Below are positions 33,669-42,610 of a stretch of DNA of 64,000 bases, in pieces. Both the position numbers and the translations under genes were made by a program. Origin of the DNA: Actinomadura nitritigenes. Lineage in GTDB: Bacteria > Actinomycetota > Actinomycetes > Streptosporangiales > Streptosporangiaceae. The stretch is from the NCBI RefSeq assembly GCF_017573545.1, contig NZ_JAGEOK010000017.1, positions 147,124 through 211,123 of the forward strand, written 5' to 3'. The notes under the pieces were generated by a model, which saw only the letters and a program-made list of their open reading frames with translations, ran no database searches and was not told the DNA's origin. The first letter of the stretch is position 1, and each line of letters starts with the position of its first letter.

Positions 33669-34676
33669 ATGTCGGAGAGGCGCAAACGCGCGACCATCCG
33701 TGAAGTGGCCCGGGCGACGGGGCTGTCGCCCGCCGCCGTCTCCTACGCGCTGCGCGGCATCCAGACCTCGGAGGAGACGCAGGAGCGGGTCCGGGCGGCG
33801 GCCGAGGAGCTCGGGTACGAGGCGCACCCCATCGCCCGCGCGCTGGCCAGCGGCCGCACCGACCAGGTCGGGCTGCTGTGCGGGTCGCTGGAGGACTACT
33901 GGCAGCAGTCCCTCGCCACCGGGATCGGCCGGGCGCTGCTCGCCCGCGACCGCTACGCGCTGATCGTCGACGCCGGCGGCGACCCGGAGCGGGAGCTGGC
34001 GCTCGCCCGCCGGCTGCGCGACCAGCGGGTGGACGGGCTGATCGTGCAGCCGCTCGACCCGGCCGCGCCGTTCTGGGCGGAGCTGTCGGAGACGGTCCCG
34101 GTGGTGTCGATCGGCGACGCCCTGCACGGCGGGCGGTCGCAGGGGGAGGTCGTGTTCGACAACCGGCGCGGCGTCACGCTCGCGCTGGAGCACCTGCGCG
34201 ACCTCGGCCACGAGCGCGTCACCGTGTTCACCCCGACCCAGGCGAGCACGCCGGACCGTCCCGCGGACGTGCACGTCAACGCCGAGGCCGAGCGGCTCGG
34301 GCTGCGCGTCGACGTGGTGGTGGTGCCGCAGGCGCTCGCCGAGGCCACCGAGGTCGCGCTGCGCGTGCTCGGCGGCTCCGACCGGCCGACGGCGGTGTTC
34401 TGCTTCGCCGACTCCATCGCCTACGGGGTGTACGCCGCGACCCGCGAGCTGGGCCTCGCCGTCCCCGGCGACGTCGCGGTGTGCGGCTACGACAACCATC
34501 CGATGTCGGCGCTGCTCACGCCGCCGCTGACGTCCGTCGACTGGGACATCGACGGCATCGTGCACGCCGCCGTCCGGCTGATCGTCGACGTCATCGACGG
34601 CAAGCCGCGCAAGCGCCGCGTGGTGCGCGAGCCGTCGCTGCGCGTCCGCACCTCCACCGGCGGCCCGCCCTCCTAG
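33669..34676 (+). CDS. LacI/PurR-family regulator
   Basis: 335 residues. N-terminal HTH and hinge: TIREVARATGLSPAAVSYALRG, then THxxRV-like QERVRAAAEELGYEAHPIARALASGR. The remainder is a periplasmic-binding-like domain with the final PPLTSVDWDIDGI. ATG at 33669 is preceded by GGAGGG. It is divergent from cysteine dioxygenase and ends in the same CTAG as the convergent lyase gene (34673-34676). It probably binds the operator cluster at 33568; the effector is unknown and unlikely to be a plain sugar given its neighbours. Confidence 0.9.
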   Translation: MSERRKRATIREVARATGLSPAAVSYALRGIQTSEETQERVRAAAEELGYEAHPIARALASGRTDQVGLLCGSLEDYWQQSLATGIGRALLARDRYALIVDAGGDPERELALARRLRDQRVDGLIVQPLDPAAPFWAELSETVPVVSIGDALHGGRSQGEVVFDNRRGVTLALEHLRDLGHERVTVFTPTQASTPDRPADVHVNAEAERLGLRVDVVVVPQALAEATEVALRVLGGSDRPTAVFCFADSIAYGVYAATRELGLAVPGDVAVCGYDNHPMSALLTPPLTSVDWDIDGIVHAAVRLIVDVIDGKPRKRRVVREPSLRVRTSTGGPPS

Positions 34677-36136
34677 GGGTACAGGAGCGCGAGGCGGGGG
34701 AGGAGGTCGGCGGCGACGGCGATGTCGGCGTCCAGCGGGCGGTCCTCCACGCGCGGGTCGAGGACGGCCCCGGCCAGGTCGAACGCCGACCGCAGCGGCC
34801 CGCCGGACGGGGCGCGCCCCTGCATCCGCAGTGCCCGGACGGCCGCGACCAGCTCGCAGCCGAGGCCGAGCCGGTAGGCGGCGACGGCGTCGGTGGTCGC
34901 GCGGGCCGACTGGGTGGAGAAGCCCGCGTGCTCCTCGACGCCGCGCGACAGCACGGCGCTGCCGAGCGCGGCGGGGGTGGCGAGCCGGCGCACGTCGGCG
35001 AGGCAGGAGTGCGCGACGTACTCCAGGATCATGATCCCCGAGGACGCCTCGGTGGCGCCCTGGAACGGGTAGAGGCCGGTGAACGACGGCTCGGCGAGCG
35101 TGCCGAGCCGCGCGGCGGCCAGGGCCATCGTCTGGAACAGCGCGGCGCGGGCCGCGTCGAGCGCGAGGCCCACGTAGGCGGTGTGGAAGTTGCCGTTGTG
35201 CCAGACCGTCCGCCCGGCGACGTCCACCAGCGGGTTCTCCGCCGCCGCGTTGATCTCCCGGGTGACGACCTGCTCGGCGTACCCGGCGGCCTCCAGCGCC
35301 GGGCCGTGGACCTGCGGGAACGCCCGGTAGCCGTACGGGTCCTGGATGCGCATGGGGGCGGGCCGGTCGAAGGCGAGCAGGGTGCGCATCGTCTCGGCCG
35401 CCTCCCGCTGGCCGGGGTGGGGGCACGCGTCCTGCACGGGCGGCGCGTACGGCTCCTCCGACGCCCGTACGGCGAAGTGCGACAGCGCGGCCACGACCGT
35501 CGAGGCGCGCAGCATCCGCCGCAGGTCGGCCACCGCGAGGGCCGCCTCCCCGAGCGTCGCGGCGTTGGAGCTGATGAAGGCCAGCGCGTCGGCGGACTGG
35601 AGCCGGTAGCCGGGGCCGCGCTCCGGCGCCCCCTCCGGCCCGGCCAGCCAGGACCGCTCGCCGAGCAGGCACAGCGCGGTCGACGCCAGCGCGGTCAGGT
35701 CGCCGGTGCCGATCGCCCCGTACACCGGGACGGGCGGGAGGAGGCCCAGGTTGAGGACGTCCGCCAGCGCTTGGAGCGCTCCAGGTTCGACGCCCGAGCC
35801 GCCCGCCGCGATCTGGTTCAGCCGGACGGTCAGCATCGCCCGGACGATCTCCGGCGCGACCAGCGGGCCCGCCCCGGCCGCGTGGCTGCGCAGCAGCCGC
35901 AGGCCGTGCGCGTCGGCGTCCTCCCACTCGACGTCCACGACGCGGTTGGCGCCGACGCCGGTCGTCCGCCCGTAGACCGGCTGGGAGCCGGCGACCTCGC
36001 GGGCCACCCGCCAGGCCGCGCGGGCCCGCTCCACCCCGCCCGGCGCTATGGCGACCATCACATCCTCGCGGGCCGCGACCACCACCTGGGAGCAGGTGAG
36101 CGAGGTCCCGTCGATAACGATTCGGCTGTTCTCCAC
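34673..36136 (-). CDS. Histidine-ammonia-lyase-fold protein with altered MIO triad
   Basis: 487 residues of the aromatic amino acid lyase superfamily: PVYGRTTGVGANR (equivalent to PVYGVSTGFGA of HutH, with the catalytic Tyr), LLRSHAAGAGP, ENPLV, NGNFH and EEHAGFSTQSA. At the site where HutH in this window has GCSGDLAP the protein has IGTGDLTA, so the Ala/Cys-Ser-Gly that cyclises into the MIO electrophile is Gly-Thr-Gly. A conventional ammonia lyase reaction is therefore doubtful. MIO-independent relatives such as ergothionase eliminate trimethylamine from betaines; that is a possible role next to the quaternary-amine importer. GTG start at 36136, divergent from the importer; its stop overlaps the LacI stop. 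Confidence 0.8.
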   Translation of the reverse strand: MENSRIVIDGTSLTCSQVVVAAREDVMVAIAPGGVERARAAWRVAREVAGSQPVYGRTTGVGANRVVDVEWEDADAHGLRLLRSHAAGAGPLVAPEIVRAMLTVRLNQIAAGGSGVEPGALQALADVLNLGLLPPVPVYGAIGTGDLTALASTALCLLGERSWLAGPEGAPERGPGYRLQSADALAFISSNAATLGEAALAVADLRRMLRASTVVAALSHFAVRASEEPYAPPVQDACPHPGQREAAETMRTLLAFDRPAPMRIQDPYGYRAFPQVHGPALEAAGYAEQVVTREINAAAENPLVDVAGRTVWHNGNFHTAYVGLALDAARAALFQTMALAAARLGTLAEPSFTGLYPFQGATEASSGIMILEYVAHSCLADVRRLATPAALGSAVLSRGVEEHAGFSTQSARATTDAVAAYRLGLGCELVAAVRALRMQGRAPSGGPLRSAFDLAGAVLDPRVEDRPLDADIAVAADLLPRLALLYP

Positions 36137-36286
36137 GGGGCTACGCTACTTTCCCCTAATTTCAGGTAGTTATCCTCAAGAACCGACGTTCCGGACAAGG
36201 CGGGACTCTGACGAGACGGTACACATTGGCTACGGTTGGGGAGAAGGCCGAAGTCGATCATCGGCGTTGCGACGCCCAACGAGGAC

Positions 36287-37459
36287 GTGAATCGTTTGAT
36301 CACCTTTGAGGGCGTGACCAAGCGCTACCCGGACGGCACCGTCGCCCTGGACGACGTGAGCCTGGAATGCCCCACCGGGCGGATCACCGTGTTCGTCGGC
36401 ACCTCCGGCGGCGGCAAGACCACCGCGCTGCGGACCATCAACCGCATGGTCGAGCCCACCGCCGGGCGCGTGCTCATCGACGGCCGCGACGTCCGTGAGC
36501 GCAAGCCCGCCGAGCTGCGGCGCGGCATCGGTTACGTCATCCAGCACGCCGGGCTGTTCCCGCACCGCACCATCGAGGACAACATCGCCACTGTCCCGTA
36601 CCTGCTGCGGTGGAACAAGAAGAAGGCCCGCGCCGCCGCGCACGAGCTGATGGAGCGGGTGGGCCTCGACCCCTCGATGGCCCGCCGCTACCCGTTCCAG
36701 CTGTCCGGCGGGCAGCAGCAGCGCGTCGGCGTCGCCCGCGCCCTGGCCGCCGACCCGCCGATCATGCTGATGGACGAGCCGTTCAGCGCCGTCGACCCCG
36801 TCGTCCGCGCCGAGCTGCAGGACGAGTTCCTGCGCCTCCAGGACGAGCTGCACAAGACCATCGTCTTCGTCACGCACGACATCGACGAGGCGATCAAGCT
36901 CGGCGACCGCGTCGCGGTGTTCCAGACCGGCGGGAGGCTCGTCCAGGTCGACGCGCCCGAGGACCTCCTCGCCCACCCCGCCGACGACTTCGTCGCCGGG
37001 TTCATCGGCCAGAACCGGGGCATCCGCACCCTGTCCTTCGCCGCCACGGGCGGCCTGCGGCTGAGCGAGGAGGCGATCCGCCCGGCGACGGCGGACGCCG
37101 CCGACGCCGCCGCCCTGGACTGGGCGCTCGTGGTCGACGGGGACCGGCGGCCGCTCGGCTGGGTGCGCCCCGGCCAGGTCACCGGCCCGCTGGGGGAGGC
37201 CCCGCTCGCGCCGCTCGGTGCCACGTTCCGCCCCGGCGAGGACTCCGTGCGGGCCGCGCTCGACGCGGCCGTGCTGTCCCCGGCCGGGCTGGCGGTCGCC
37301 GTCGACGGCGGCGGAGCCGTCCTCGGCACCGCGGGCGGCGCCGACCTGCTCGCCGTCCCCACCCACGGGTTCCCCGGCGACGACCCCGTCGAGGGCCCGG
37401 CCCCCGCCGGCGACCCGGCGCCCGCCGACGCGCCCGTGAAGGGCGGTGCAGGCGACTGA
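36287..37459 (+). CDS. ABC transporter ATPase, OpuC/ProV quaternary-amine type
   Basis: 390 residues. Walker A GTSGGGKTT, Q-loop IQHAGLFPH, signature LSGGQQQRVGVARALA, Walker B IMLMDEPFSAVDP and the H-loop VTHDIDEA are all intact. The C-terminal 130 residues correspond to the CBS-bearing part of OpuA/OpuC ATPases but are weakly conserved. GTG at 36287 is my choice; TTG at 36236 or 36296 are alternatives and no start has a convincing ribosome site. First gene of a four-gene importer operon. The spacer 36137-36286 is relatively AT-rich and should hold both promoters. Confidence 0.9.
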   Translation: MNRLITFEGVTKRYPDGTVALDDVSLECPTGRITVFVGTSGGGKTTALRTINRMVEPTAGRVLIDGRDVRERKPAELRRGIGYVIQHAGLFPHRTIEDNIATVPYLLRWNKKKARAAAHELMERVGLDPSMARRYPFQLSGGQQQRVGVARALAADPPIMLMDEPFSAVDPVVRAELQDEFLRLQDELHKTIVFVTHDIDEAIKLGDRVAVFQTGGRLVQVDAPEDLLAHPADDFVAGFIGQNRGIRTLSFAATGGLRLSEEAIRPATADAADAAALDWALVVDGDRRPLGWVRPGQVTGPLGEAPLAPLGATFRPGEDSVRAALDAAVLSPAGLAVAVDGGGAVLGTAGGADLLAVPTHGFPGDDPVEGPAPAGDPAPADAPVKGGAGD

Positions 37460-38106
37460 TGGACATCGACTGGGGCTGGATCGGCGACCACACCGGCACG
37501 CTCGGCGACCACGCCCTCATCCACGTGCGGCTCGCGCTGCTGCCCGTGCTGTTCGGGCTGCTCATCTCGCTCCCGCTCGGCGTGCTGTGCCGGCGCTGGC
37601 CGTGGATGTTCCCGCCGGTCCTCACCGTCGCGAACATCCTGTACGCGATCCCGTCCCTCGCCCTCTACATGGTGTTCGTCCAGTACACCGGCCTGACCGA
37701 GTCGACGGTGATGATCCCGCTGACCCTCTACAGCCTGTCGGTGCTCGTCCCGAACGTGGTGGACGGGCTCGGCTCGGTGTCCGAGCCGGTCCGGCAGGCG
37801 GCGACCGCGATGGGCTTCGGCCCGCTGCGGCGGCTGGTGCGGGTCGAGCTGCCGATCGCGGTGCCGATCGTCATCGCCGGCGTCCGGGTCGCGGCGGTCT
37901 CGTCGATCAGCCTCGTCGCCGTCGGCCAGCTCATCGGCCAGGGCGGGCTCGGCTACGACATCCTGCGCGGCTACCAGCTGACCTTCCAGACGCAGATGAT
38001 CGCCGCGTCGGTGCTGATCGTGGCGCTCGCACTGGTCACCGACGCCGTCCTGGTCGTCGTCCAGCGGCTGCTCACTCCGTGGGCCCGGGCGCGAGGAGCC
38101 TCATGA
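37459..38106 (+). CDS. ABC permease 1, OpuC/ProW type
   Basis: 215 residues with five to six helices and the BPD permease EAA-type loop around VRQAATAMGFGPLRRLVRVELPIAVP. The ATG shares a base with the ATPase stop (TGATG) and the stop overlaps permease 2 (ATGA). With permease 2 it makes the heterodimeric channel of a glycine betaine, carnitine or choline-type importer. Confidence 0.92.
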   Translation: MDIDWGWIGDHTGTLGDHALIHVRLALLPVLFGLLISLPLGVLCRRWPWMFPPVLTVANILYAIPSLALYMVFVQYTGLTESTVMIPLTLYSLSVLVPNVVDGLGSVSEPVRQAATAMGFGPLRRLVRVELPIAVPIVIAGVRVAAVSSISLVAVGQLIGQGGLGYDILRGYQLTFQTQMIAASVLIVALALVTDAVLVVVQRLLTPWARARGAS

Positions 38107-38789
38107 ACGACGTGTGGAACCAGATCGACCTGTCGTGGACGTGGCTCACCGCCTCCGCCCACTGGCACGGCGACGACGGCATCACGCACCGGCTGCTCCA
38201 GCACCTCGTCTACAGCTTCGTGCCGCTGGCGTGCGCGGCGCTCATCGGCCTCACCTTCGGCCTGATCGCCGGGCACACGGGACGCGGCGGCTTCCTGGCC
38301 GCCAGCCTCGCCAACGTCGCCCGCGCGATCCCCACCCTCGGCCTGGTGCTGATCCTCGCGACCGTCGAGTTCAGCGTCGTCCCCGTCCTGATCGCCCTGG
38401 TGGCGCTGGCCGTCCCGCCGATCCTGGTGAACACCTACGAGGGCGTCCGCAGCGTCGACGCCGACGCCAAGGACGCCGCGCGCGGCATGGGCATGACGGG
38501 CTGGGGCGTGCTGTGGCGCGCCGAGGTGCCGATGGCGCTGCCGCTGATCCTGCTCGGGCTGCGCACGTCCGCGATCCAGGTCGTCGCCACCGCCACCATC
38601 GCCTCCATCGCGGGCTTCGGCGGCCTCGGCCGCTTCATCGTCGACGGCCTGGCCCGCAACGACTACCAGCTGGTCGTCGGGGGGACGGTCCTGGTGGTAC
38701 TGCTGGCGCTGATCGTGCAGATCGTGTTCGCGGTGCTGCGCCGCCTCGTCGTCTCGCCGGGCCTGCTCGGCTCCGCCCGTTCCTCCTGA
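38103..38789 (+). CDS. ABC permease 2, OpuC/ProZ type
   Basis: 228 residues, same family as permease 1. EAA-type loop AKDAARGMGMTGWGVLWRAEVPMALP and the typical GFGGLGRFIVDGLARND segment are present. The first 30 residues precede the first helix. ATGA overlap with the upstream gene indicates tight coupling. Confidence 0.92.
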   Translation: MNDVWNQIDLSWTWLTASAHWHGDDGITHRLLQHLVYSFVPLACAALIGLTFGLIAGHTGRGGFLAASLANVARAIPTLGLVLILATVEFSVVPVLIALVALAVPPILVNTYEGVRSVDADAKDAARGMGMTGWGVLWRAEVPMALPLILLGLRTSAIQVVATATIASIAGFGGLGRFIVDGLARNDYQLVVGGTVLVVLLALIVQIVFAVLRRLVVSPGLLGSARSS

Positions 38790-38812
38790 CCCTTACAACA
38801 GAAGGAAAACCC

Positions 38813-39742
38813 ATGAAGCACATCATCCGTGGCGCGGCCGTCGGCCTCGTGGCCGCTCTGACGCTGTCGGCCTGCGGCGGCGGCGGGGGCGGCGGCGACG
38901 ACAAGAACCCGCTGTCCGGCGGCGGCGCCGCCAAGGGCACCATCACCGTCGGCGGCGCGAACTTCCCCGAGAGCGGCCTCATCGGCGAGATCTACGCGCA
39001 GGCGCTGGAGGCCAAGGGCCTCAAGGTCACCCGCAAGTTCAACATCGGCGCCCGCGAGATCTACTACGACCAGGTCGTCAAGGGCGGCATCGGCGTGATG
39101 CCCGAGTACAACGGCGCGCTGCTGACCACCTCGGTCGACAAGACCAGCACCGCGTCCACGACCGACGAGGTCAACGCCGCCCTCAAGGCCAAGCTGCCCT
39201 CCTCGGTGGAGATCCTGGACTCGGCGCAGGCGGAGGACAAGGACTCGGTGACGGTCAACCCGCAGACCGCGTCCAAGTACCACCTGAAGAGCATCGCCGA
39301 CCTCAAGCCGGTCGCGAACCAGCTCACGATCGGCGGCCCGTCGGAGTTCAAGACCCGCCAGCAGGGGCTCGTCGGCCTGAAGAAGGTGTACGGCCTGGAG
39401 TTCAAGAAGTTCCAGCCGTTCGACGCGGGCGCCCAGGCCACCCTGGTCAAGCTGCTCACCGACGACAAGATCCAGGCCGCCGACCTGTTCACCACCGACC
39501 CGACCATCGTGCAGAAGAAGCTCGTCGTGCTGGAGGACCCGCAGCACGTCTTCAGCGCGCAGAACGTGACGCCGCTGGTCAACAAGTCCGCGGTGAACGC
39601 GCAGGCCACGGCGGCGCTCAACGCCGTCTCCGCCAAGCTCACCACCCAGGACCTGCTGGACATGATGAAGCGGATCGCCATCGACAAGGACGACCAGGAG
39701 AAGGTCGCCAAGGACTGGCTGACCAAGAACGGCCTCGCCTGA
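38813..39742 (+). CDS. Osmoprotectant/quaternary-amine substrate-binding lipoprotein
   Basis: 309 residues. Lipoprotein signal with LSACG lipobox at about 18-22, then a Gly-rich linker. Family OpuAC/ProX: ITVGGANFPESGLIGEIYAQAL, a two-lobed fold, and MPEYNGALLT where OpuC proteins have EYTG, part of the aromatic-cage region. It captures a quaternary ammonium ligand outside the cell for the permeases. AAGGAAAA precedes ATG at 38813. The EYNG variation could mark a ligand other than glycine betaine, but I cannot name it. Confidence 0.92.
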   Translation: MKHIIRGAAVGLVAALTLSACGGGGGGGDDKNPLSGGGAAKGTITVGGANFPESGLIGEIYAQALEAKGLKVTRKFNIGAREIYYDQVVKGGIGVMPEYNGALLTTSVDKTSTASTTDEVNAALKAKLPSSVEILDSAQAEDKDSVTVNPQTASKYHLKSIADLKPVANQLTIGGPSEFKTRQQGLVGLKKVYGLEFKKFQPFDAGAQATLVKLLTDDKIQAADLFTTDPTIVQKKLVVLEDPQHVFSAQNVTPLVNKSAVNAQATAALNAVSAKLTTQDLLDMMKRIAIDKDDQEKVAKDWLTKNGLA

Positions 39743-39753
39743 CCCGCCCCCGC

Positions 39754-39784
39754 GAAGCCCGCCGCGCGCCGCGCGGCGGGCTTC
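39754..39784 (+). terminator. Terminator hairpin after the importer operon
   Basis: GAAGCCCGCCGCGC (39754-39767) pairs perfectly with 39771-39784 around a GCC loop, followed by a short C/T-rich stretch. It is 11 bp past the binding-protein stop and just before the hydrolase gene ribosome site. Confidence 0.8.
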
Positions 39785-39807
39785 CGCCTTCCTCGGCAGG
39801 AGGAACG

Positions 39808-40461
39808 ATGCACGACTGGCGGATCGATCCCCGCGAGTACGCGCGCCATGAGGCGCGGCGCGGCCGCCGGTTCGCGTTCGACCGGCTCGTGCCCTCCCGC
39901 ACGGCGCTCGTGGTGATCGACATGGTGCCGTTCTTCGTGTCCGGCAACCGGTACGCGCGCGGCATCGTGCCGAACATCGACCGCCTGGCCGGCGCCCTGC
40001 GCCCGGCGGGCGGCACCGTCGCGTGGGTCGTGCCCGGCGCCCCCGAGCGAACGCCCGCGGCCGACGAGTTCCACGGCCCGGCCACGGCCGAGTTCTACCG
40101 CACCAGCGGCGGGACCGGGCCGCTGCCCGGCCGCCTCTGGCCGGACCTCGACGCCCGCCCGTCCGACCTGTTCGTCGAGAAGACGGCGCCCAGCGCCTTC
40201 TTCCCCGGCCGCTGCCCCCTGCCGGACCTCCTGGACGGCCGGGGCGTCGACACCGTCCTGATCACCGGCACCGTCACCAACGTCTGCTGCGAGTCCTCCG
40301 CGCGCGACGCGTCCACGCTCGGCCTCCGCGTGATCATGGTCGCGGACGCGAACGCGGCGCGCAGCGACGCGGAGCACAACGCCACGCTGCACACCGTCTA
40401 CCGCTCCTTCGGCGACGTCCGCCCCGTCTCCGAGGTCCTCGCCCTGATCGCCGGGCCGTAA
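39808..40461 (+). CDS. Isochorismatase-like cysteine hydrolase
   Basis: 217 residues. The isochorismatase/nicotinamidase triad is complete: Asp in ALVVIDMVPFF, Lys in VEKTAPSAFF and Cys in TNVCCESSARDAS. These enzymes hydrolyse amides such as N-carbamoylsarcosine or ureidoacrylate, or vinyl ethers. AGGAGG precedes ATG at 39808. Its position after the importer (24 bp past the hairpin) suggests it works on an amide product of the imported compound. Confidence 0.85.
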   Translation: MHDWRIDPREYARHEARRGRRFAFDRLVPSRTALVVIDMVPFFVSGNRYARGIVPNIDRLAGALRPAGGTVAWVVPGAPERTPAADEFHGPATAEFYRTSGGTGPLPGRLWPDLDARPSDLFVEKTAPSAFFPGRCPLPDLLDGRGVDTVLITGTVTNVCCESSARDASTLGLRVIMVADANAARSDAEHNATLHTVYRSFGDVRPVSEVLALIAGP

Positions 40462-40623
40462 GGCGCGCCCTTTGTCAGCGGGTGCGCAAACGGCGGGGGG
40501 CACGGTGTCGTTTTCGTAGCAGCGGTGCCGGGGCGAGCGTCCCTACTCTCGGGCCATGACGGCCGGGAACCGGACCCGGCGGCACGCGGGCGGCGCACGG
40601 GGCCGCCCGCAGGAAGGACGGCC

Positions 40624-41940
40624 ATGCGCCCGCATTCCCTCATCGCCCGTCGAACCTCCACCCTCTTCCGCGCGCGGAACCTGGCCGCCGCGGCGGCGCT
40701 GACCTGCACCGCGCTCGCGGTGCCCGCGGTCGCGCCGGCGCCGCCCGCACGGGCGGACGCCCTGCCCCCCGACCAGATCACGATCACCGTCGGCGGCGCG
40801 CCCGCCTACCGGCTCGACGGCGGCCTGCTCTCCGGCGGGATCGCCGTCCTCGACGCCACGCCCGACTACAACACGACCAAGGTCCAGGGCCAGGGGACGC
40901 TGCGCGGAGCCGAGGGCGGGAAGGCCACCGTCCGGTTCGCGCTGTCGCGCACGCTCGCCGGGCTGTCCGGGACGTTCGGCCTCCAGGATCCCGCCGCCGG
41001 CGTGGAGGTGTCCGCGAACGTCGCCGGCGGGGTGCGGGCCCCCTCGGACGGGACCGTGACCTGGCAGGGGCAGGGAACGGTGCGGCTCGGCGGCCGGTCG
41101 TCCACCCGGACGGTCGGCTTCACCGTCCGCGACCGCCACCCCGACCCGGGCGACCACGCCATCCACCTCCTCCACGCGGGAATGCCGCGGGTGGCGATCC
41201 TCCGGCTGCCCGACGGCTACGACGGCCGGCCCCTCCCGGCCCTGTTCCACTTCCCGGGCCTGTTCGAGACCCCGCTGTTCGCCGAGTTCTTCGGCCGGAT
41301 GGCCGACTACGCCCGGACCAGGGGCTTCATCATGATCACGCCGGAGCACCACGGCACCGGCTGGCAGGGCGTCGCCGGCGGCCAGCCCGGCCAGGACGTC
41401 GACGACCCCGGTTACGTCTCCGCGCTCCAGGACGTCCTCGTCCGGCGCTTCCACGCCGACCCGCGCCGCCTCTACGCCTCCGGCATGAGCAACGGCGGAT
41501 TCTTCACCAGCAAGCTGGCCTGCGAGAACAAGCGGTTCGCCGCCTTCGCTCCGGTCTCCGGCCAGCTCCAGGACCAGGGCGCCTGCCACCCCGGCCGCGC
41601 CGTGCCCATGGTGATGATCCACGGTGACGCCGACCCGATCGTCCCGTACGCGACCGCGACGGCCGCGGCCCCCTTCTGGGCCCGCAACAACGGCTGCCGG
41701 ACCACCACGACCGACACCGGCCTGCCCGACACGCACCCGTCCGACGGCACCACCGTCACGGAGCACGCCTACGACGGTTGCCCGGCCGGCGCGCCGGTGA
41801 TCCTCTACCAGGTCAAGGGCGGCGGCCATAACTGGCCCGGCGGCACGCCGTACCTCGGTCCGCTGCTCGGCGGCACCACCCAGGACATCGACGCCAACGC
41901 CGTCATCTGGAACTTCGTGTCCCGCTTCCGGCTCGCCTGA
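40624..41940 (+). CDS. Secreted polyhydroxybutyrate-depolymerase/feruloyl-esterase-like hydrolase
   Basis: 438 residues with a Sec signal peptide ending near residue 40 (APPARADA). An N-terminal beta domain of about 130 residues of unknown family precedes an alpha/beta-hydrolase LpqC-type domain. Catalytic Ser in GMSNGGFF, Asp in HGDADPIVPY and His in GGGHNWPGG are visible, and PEHHGTGWQGVAGG is typical of the family. Likely hydrolyses extracellular esters. AGGAAGGA precedes ATG at 40624. Confidence 0.85.
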   Translation: MRPHSLIARRTSTLFRARNLAAAAALTCTALAVPAVAPAPPARADALPPDQITITVGGAPAYRLDGGLLSGGIAVLDATPDYNTTKVQGQGTLRGAEGGKATVRFALSRTLAGLSGTFGLQDPAAGVEVSANVAGGVRAPSDGTVTWQGQGTVRLGGRSSTRTVGFTVRDRHPDPGDHAIHLLHAGMPRVAILRLPDGYDGRPLPALFHFPGLFETPLFAEFFGRMADYARTRGFIMITPEHHGTGWQGVAGGQPGQDVDDPGYVSALQDVLVRRFHADPRRLYASGMSNGGFFTSKLACENKRFAAFAPVSGQLQDQGACHPGRAVPMVMIHGDADPIVPYATATAAAPFWARNNGCRTTTTDTGLPDTHPSDGTTVTEHAYDGCPAGAPVILYQVKGGGHNWPGGTPYLGPLLGGTTQDIDANAVIWNFVSRFRLA

Positions 41941-42510
41941 CCCCGGCCCGGCGCCAGGCCGGCCCCGCGTCCCGCCCGCTGCACCGACCACAGCCGGGGA
42001 CTGGAGGTGTCGATATCGCTGAGATAGCGCATCGGTGGCGGTGAAAGCGCAAGCATGTCGGTCTGGAAATGCACTTTCATGCCCATGTCGGGGGCGTACC
42101 GCCAAAGGCCCGAAAGCCGCCCGCATCGCCCGCACCCCCGCGATGTGCGAATTGCAGGAAGTGCGCTCCGATCTGCCGGGCCGCCGCCGCGTCCACTCGT
42201 CGTGGGCGTTTCACCAGCGGCGGCTTCGGCGCGACGACGCGCCCGCCGTCGTGCGCGGGCAGCACTGCCGCACCCGGTTGGATCCGGTCGGCGACCGCGT
42301 ACAGTCGCCGCGCAGGGGGCGCGCGCCGGGCGCCTGCGCTCGATGGCCCTCCCGGCGGACGGCAGCGACACCGCGTCCAGCTTGGGTGGTGGGACGGGGC
42401 TCGGCTGCGGTGCGGGACGCGCCCCTTCCACGGGCACCGCCGCGGGAACGGCGTTCGGCCCCAGCGCGCCGTCAGCCGGCTCGCCGGACCGTCACCGCGG
42501 TCGTCGGACG
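41941..42510. other. Non-coding stretch between the esterase and the tRNA
   Basis: 570 bp without a credible gene. Reading frames present are Arg/Ala/Pro-rich and lack codon-position bias. A lower-GC patch at 42010-42110 may hold a promoter. I find no integrase or attachment-site duplication next to the tRNA. Confidence 0.5.
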
Positions 42511-42531
42511 ATCACCGCGGACCGCGGTGAT
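42511..42531 (-). terminator. Palindrome 3' of the tRNA
   Basis: ATCACCGCGG (42511-42520), A, CCGCGGTGAT (42522-42531): a perfect 10-bp dyad that begins 6 bases after the tRNA discriminator base and probably ends its transcript. With only a one-base spacer it would need to open into a loop. Confidence 0.6.
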
Positions 42532-42537
42532 GCCAGG

Positions 42538-42610
42538 TGCCTCCGGTCGGACTCGAACCGACACTTCAACTCTTTTAAGGAGTTCGCCTCTACCGTTGGG
42601 CTACGGAGGC
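42538..42610 (-). tRNA. tRNA with UAA anticodon and short variable arm
   Basis: 73 nt on the minus strand, CCA not encoded (ACCT follows). Acceptor GCCTCCG/CGGAGGC has seven perfect pairs. D-arm GCCCAACGGTAGAGGC, anticodon stem AACTC/GAGTT, loop CTTAAAA with anticodon TAA at 42575-42577, variable loop GAAGT, T stem GTCGG/CCGAC with TTCGAGT. A UAA anticodon reads the Leu codon UUA, but leucine tRNAs, including bldA, carry a long variable arm; this one is a five-base class I form. Either it is a non-canonical tRNA or its charging differs from leucine. It is solitary. Confidence 0.88.

Noticed and set aside
36236..36296. TTG starts for the importer ATPase
   Set aside because: GTG at 36287 fits the usual distance to Walker A; none of the options has a good ribosome site, so this remains uncertain.
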